Assembly: GCF_009725985.1 (NCBI RefSeq)
Contig: NZ_RCNR01000001.1
Span: 124,001-188,000 of the forward strand
Reading direction: 5' to 3'
DNA: 64,000 nucleotides
From: Zobellia amurskyensis
Lineage (GTDB): Bacteria > Bacteroidota > Bacteroidia > Flavobacteriales > Flavobacteriaceae
Both the position numbers and the translations under genes were made by a program. Every line of letters starts with the position of its first letter. The stretch's first letter is position 1. A model generated the notes under the pieces. It had not been told where the DNA came from. It did no database searches and saw only the letters and a program-made list of their open reading frames with translations. Below, one piece after another: positions 61,365 to 64,000 of the stretch.

Positions 61365-62366
61365 ATGGATTCGTTAACTCAAATAGTATTAGGAGCAGCC
61401 GTTGGTGAGGCGGTTTTAGGGAAGAAAGTGGGTAACAAAGCCATGCTCTATGGGGCAATTGCAGGAACTATTCCTGATTTAGATGTTTTAACGCGCTTCT
61501 TTTTTGATACGGTTACCGCTACGGAAATGCATCGGGGTTTTAGTCACTCTATCTTCTTTTCTATACTGTTCGCTCCAATATTTGGTTGGCTCATTTCCAA
61601 AATAGAACGTAAGAGCGAAGCTACTTTTAAAGATTGGTCCTGGTTAATGTTCTGGGGTATGTTTACACACCCCATCTTGGACACCTTTACCACATGGGGT
61701 ACCCAGTTGTTCTGGCCCTTAAAAATTCGCTTGGCTTTTCAGAATATATTTGTCATAGACCCATTGTATACGGTGCCGTTTATCATACTTCTGATTATGG
61801 CCATGCGTCAGAAGAAAACATCGCCCAAACGAAAAAGATACAATAGGTTAGGGTTGACGGTAAGCACAGCGTATTTGGTGACCACTCTTATTTTAAAGTG
61901 GTTTGCTTACAAGGAATTCACTTATAATTTGGAAATACGCGGCATAGCTTATGATGAGATAGATACTAGGCCCATGCCATTTAATTCGTTATTATGGACG
62001 GCCAATGTAGATGCCGGTGATTTCTATCTAATAGGAAATTACTCGTTTTTTGATACTAAAGAGATTGAGTTTACGTCCTATCCAAAAAATCACGAGCTTC
62101 TGGGAAGTTTAAAATCTAATGATAAAGTAGAACGGCTTATCACCATAGCGGCAGGTTGGTACACGATAACGGAAACGGACGGTAAGTTATATTTTAACGA
62201 CTTGCGGTTTGGACTCATAAGTTTAGATCCTAAAGAAACCAAATTTGCGTTCAGTTATGAACTTAAAAGAGAAGGCAACGAACTATCGGTTCAAGAAAGG
62301 CCCAAATACCGTGCCGATGCCAAGCGACTGTTAGGTGCGCTTTGGGAGCGGATATGGGGTAATTAG
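61365..62366 (+). CDS. YdjM/LexA-binding family membrane metal-dependent hydrolase
   Basis: A 333-residue membrane protein with DSLTQIVLGAAVGEAVLGKKVGNKAMLYGAIAGTIPDLDVL at the N-terminus, HRGFSHSIFF and MFTHPILDTFTTWGTQLFWP, the metal-binding histidine/aspartate pattern of the YdjM family. It has several further hydrophobic helices up to about residue 190 and a soluble C-terminus. Function unclear. Follows the MutS-like gene by 24 bp. Confidence 0.88.
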   Translation: MDSLTQIVLGAAVGEAVLGKKVGNKAMLYGAIAGTIPDLDVLTRFFFDTVTATEMHRGFSHSIFFSILFAPIFGWLISKIERKSEATFKDWSWLMFWGMFTHPILDTFTTWGTQLFWPLKIRLAFQNIFVIDPLYTVPFIILLIMAMRQKKTSPKRKRYNRLGLTVSTAYLVTTLILKWFAYKEFTYNLEIRGIAYDEIDTRPMPFNSLLWTANVDAGDFYLIGNYSFFDTKEIEFTSYPKNHELLGSLKSNDKVERLITIAAGWYTITETDGKLYFNDLRFGLISLDPKETKFAFSYELKREGNELSVQERPKYRADAKRLLGALWERIWGN

Positions 62367-62635
62367 TTTTATTTTGATTGTTACTTAAATAATTAAAATA
62401 TATCTATGGTTTGAACGGTTCAAGCGAATGAATCACACACGTGTGAAGCATTCAATATGCTGATATAATTACATTTTTTACACACTTTTTTCTTAGCAAA
62501 CATCTTTTTTTGAAGTACTAACGTATTTTTTTGATGGTTTCACAACAAACAAGAAAATAGCGGTAGTATAATTCTTACCTTTATTTTGTCCAGTAGAAAG
62601 GACGGGTTGAAGAGCTTAATAGAGAGGTAAGTTTT

Positions 62636-62983
62636 ATGGAGGATTTTGATGGATATAGGGATGAAAGGCCAAGTTTGAACTACGTGGAAAACCTCGTAGG
62701 TGCTCGCGATATTGAATTTGAACAAAAGTTCGTTACCCTTTTAAAATCTGAATTTTCTTGGGACCTTGGCAAATATCTTTACCACATAAAATTAGATGAA
62801 CCCAGAGCTGCTGCAGAAATAGTACACAAATTAAAATACAAGATAAGTGTGCTTGGTATGGAAAAAACATTTGCTTTTGCTGAAGAGCATAAGGAAAGGT
62901 TACATACTGGAGACGTCACTTTTGATGAGGACTTTAAAAGGGTGCTAAAGAAAATAAATGTCTTTCTGGAACTGTTAGATTAA
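62636..62983 (+). CDS. Orphan HPt (histidine phosphotransfer) domain protein
   Basis: A 115-residue protein with an HPt four-helix pattern; the phospho-acceptor motif is EIVHKLKYKISVLGM (HKLK, His near residue 65). The N-terminal 40 residues (VENLVGARDIEFEQKFVTLLK) are also helical. HPt proteins relay phosphate between hybrid kinases and regulators. No kinase or regulator is adjacent, so the partner is elsewhere. The gene follows a 269-bp stretch (62367-62635) with no supported gene. Confidence 0.85.
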   Translation: MEDFDGYRDERPSLNYVENLVGARDIEFEQKFVTLLKSEFSWDLGKYLYHIKLDEPRAAAEIVHKLKYKISVLGMEKTFAFAEEHKERLHTGDVTFDEDFKRVLKKINVFLELLD

Positions 62984-62988
62984 ATAAC

Positions 62989-64000
62989 CTAGAGTTGCTT
63001 AACCTGAAGGTTCTTAAAAGCATCTGCCTGAAGTTTCAATAGTTCTTCTGCTTTTTTCTTCTTGTACGCGTAAACTTCTTCCTCACGTTTTATCTCATTA
63101 TAAATTTTTTCGTTAAGAGCAGTGTCAGCTAATAAGATTTGTTCCCGTTGCTGTATTTTTTGTCGAGCCCAAGTATTGGTCATACTCTCTTCTTCCTCTA
63201 ATTTAATATCATAAGTGCCTTTTGGAGACAGTAACTTAGCTATTATTGGCGAAGTTTCAATAGCAAGAAATAGTAGAAATATAAAGAACGACGGCCACCA
63301 AGGAAGTTCGTTAAGTGCATTAATTCGTGCCATGAGTCCGTCAAAGCCATCTATTACGGGTTGTGATGTTTTAACCACATTGGTATACTCCGTGTTTAAA
63401 GTTGAAATCTCATTTTCTATTTGCGTTATCTTTTGGGCGTTGGTCTCTTTTAGTGTATTTAATTCGGCCAGAACGGCATCGTGTTTTTCTCGTTTCTCTT
63501 CGTAAACGGGGCCTTTTCCTAATTTTAACGTGCCGGAAGTACCTTCCGCTTCGGTTATATATGTGTTGTAGAGTTCATCTGTTTCAGCTGTTTTGATTGT
63601 GATTTCGTTCTTTAATTGAGCAATATCGGTATTCAGTTTTTCAATAGTTGGGGTGTACTGTAGAGCCAGTTGGTTTTTGTTGGCCAGCGTCATTTCATTT
63701 TTTTGTTCCAGTAACACCTGATTGATTTCCTTTTCAAAAATTTTCATCTCCAAGGGTTTTGAAATAACCACGGCTATAATAATTGCTAATACCAGACGCG
63801 GTGTTGCCTGTAAAAGTTCGTTGCCAAAGCTGTCCCGTTTTTTTATGGTGGAGACAATAAAGCGGTCTAGATTAAAAATCAAGAGTCCCCAAATGAGCCC
63901 AAAGAAAACTGCCGTATATACATTGTCAAAAACCGTATAGAGCGCATAACTACAGGCAATAAAAGCCATAAGTGCCGTAAAGAAAACAGTGGCGCCAATA
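62989..64000 (-). CDS. DUF4407 membrane protein, cut by the right edge
   Basis: The frame stays open through 64000, continuing upstream of the apparent ATG at 63969 with IGATVFFTAL, so the start lies outside the window. About 337 residues are visible: several helices at the start (AFIACSYALYTVFDNVYTAVFFGLIWG; PRLVLAIIIAVVISKPLEMKIFE), a long coiled-coil region (NEMTLANKNQLALQYTPTIEKLNTDIAQLKNEI and more, about residues 95-215), another helix (WWPSFFIFLLFLAIETSPIIAKLLS) and a charged, Lys/Glu-rich tail. This is the DUF4407 architecture; function unknown. Convergent with the HPt gene, 5 bp between stops. Confidence 0.88.
   Translation of the reverse strand, partial: IGATVFFTALMAFIACSYALYTVFDNVYTAVFFGLIWGLLIFNLDRFIVSTIKKRDSFGNELLQATPRLVLAIIIAVVISKPLEMKIFEKEINQVLLEQKNEMTLANKNQLALQYTPTIEKLNTDIAQLKNEITIKTAETDELYNTYITEAEGTSGTLKLGKGPVYEEKREKHDAVLAELNTLKETNAQKITQIENEISTLNTEYTNVVKTSQPVIDGFDGLMARINALNELPWWPSFFIFLLFLAIETSPIIAKLLSPKGTYDIKLEEEESMTNTWARQKIQQREQILLADTALNEKIYNEIKREEEVYAYKKKKAEELLKLQADAFKNLQVKQL

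Noticed and set aside
62541-62583. Fnr-type promoter for the HPt gene
   Set aside because: TACCTTTA is present but no palindrome lies 23 nt upstream.
1-64000. CRISPR array, prophage or insertion sequence
   Set aside because: No regularly spaced repeats, phage genes, transposases or terminal inverted repeats with target duplications were seen.

Overview
The window is AT-rich bacterial DNA that reads as a marine member of the Flavobacteriaceae (Bacteroidota). Supporting signs are a SusC/SusD pair with a hybrid two-component regulator, TonB-dependent receptors with carboxypeptidase-regulatory N-termini, a CcoN-CcoO fusion oxidase, and recurring TAnnTTTG -7 promoter elements. A formylglycine sulfatase, a vanadium-haloperoxidase-like enzyme and a likely mannosyl/glucosylglycerate catabolic locus suggest life on or near algae. 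The genus cannot be fixed from the sequence. No tRNA, rRNA, CRISPR array, prophage or intact insertion sequence was seen. Both window edges cut genes.

Layout. (1) 1-11951: part of a polysaccharide utilisation locus. It holds a SusD fragment, SusC, a hybrid two-component regulator and a sugar-1-kinase/nucleotidyltransferase pair on the minus strand, with a divergent S1 sulfatase. (2) 11985-13332: DUF1801 and WYL proteins. (3) 13499-21841: a LacI regulator divergent from a TonB receptor, then a cytoplasmic GH63-type glycosylglycerate hydrolase, a sodium/solute symporter and glycerate kinase. This is read as uptake and breakdown of mannosylglycerate (the red-algal osmolyte digeneaside) or glucosylglycerate. 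(4) 22000-31122: DinB, a small protein, hemN plus a universal stress protein, a Gfo/Idh/MocA oxidoreductase, a PPOX-fold protein, and a nitrosative-stress cluster (ferredoxin, membrane protein, Ric, Rrf2 regulator, group III truncated globin) with a CoA-transferase. (5) 31256-32710: a vanadium-haloperoxidase-like protein. (6) 32774-45881: the cbb3 oxidase operon ccoS-NO-Q-P-G-H plus a SafE-like protein, ccoI, a Crp/Fnr regulator, a second universal stress protein and NDH-2. (7) 45882-46531: a candidate small RNA and a 41-codon gene. (8) 46532-64000: mostly housekeeping genes, including hmgA, a nitroreductase, a serine hydrolase, BlaI/BlaR1-TPR, ruvC, hemW, DUF genes, a MutS-like ATPase, a lone HPt protein and a cut DUF4407 protein.

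The strongest new signal is regulatory. Seven promoters (hemN, PPOX, CoA-transferase/globin, ccoS operon, ccoI, fnr, usp) each carry a 12-bp palindrome of the form TGAYA-N2-TRTCA. It always ends exactly 23 nt before a -7-like box. One palindrome lies between ccoI and fnr and fits both directions. This defines a predicted Fnr-type low-oxygen regulon around the fnr gene at 42797. Other notable items are tandem LacI operators, a hairpin between receptor and hydrolase genes, a fragment of the globin gene that now forms a terminator after the PPOX gene, and two matching operators for the Rrf2 regulator.
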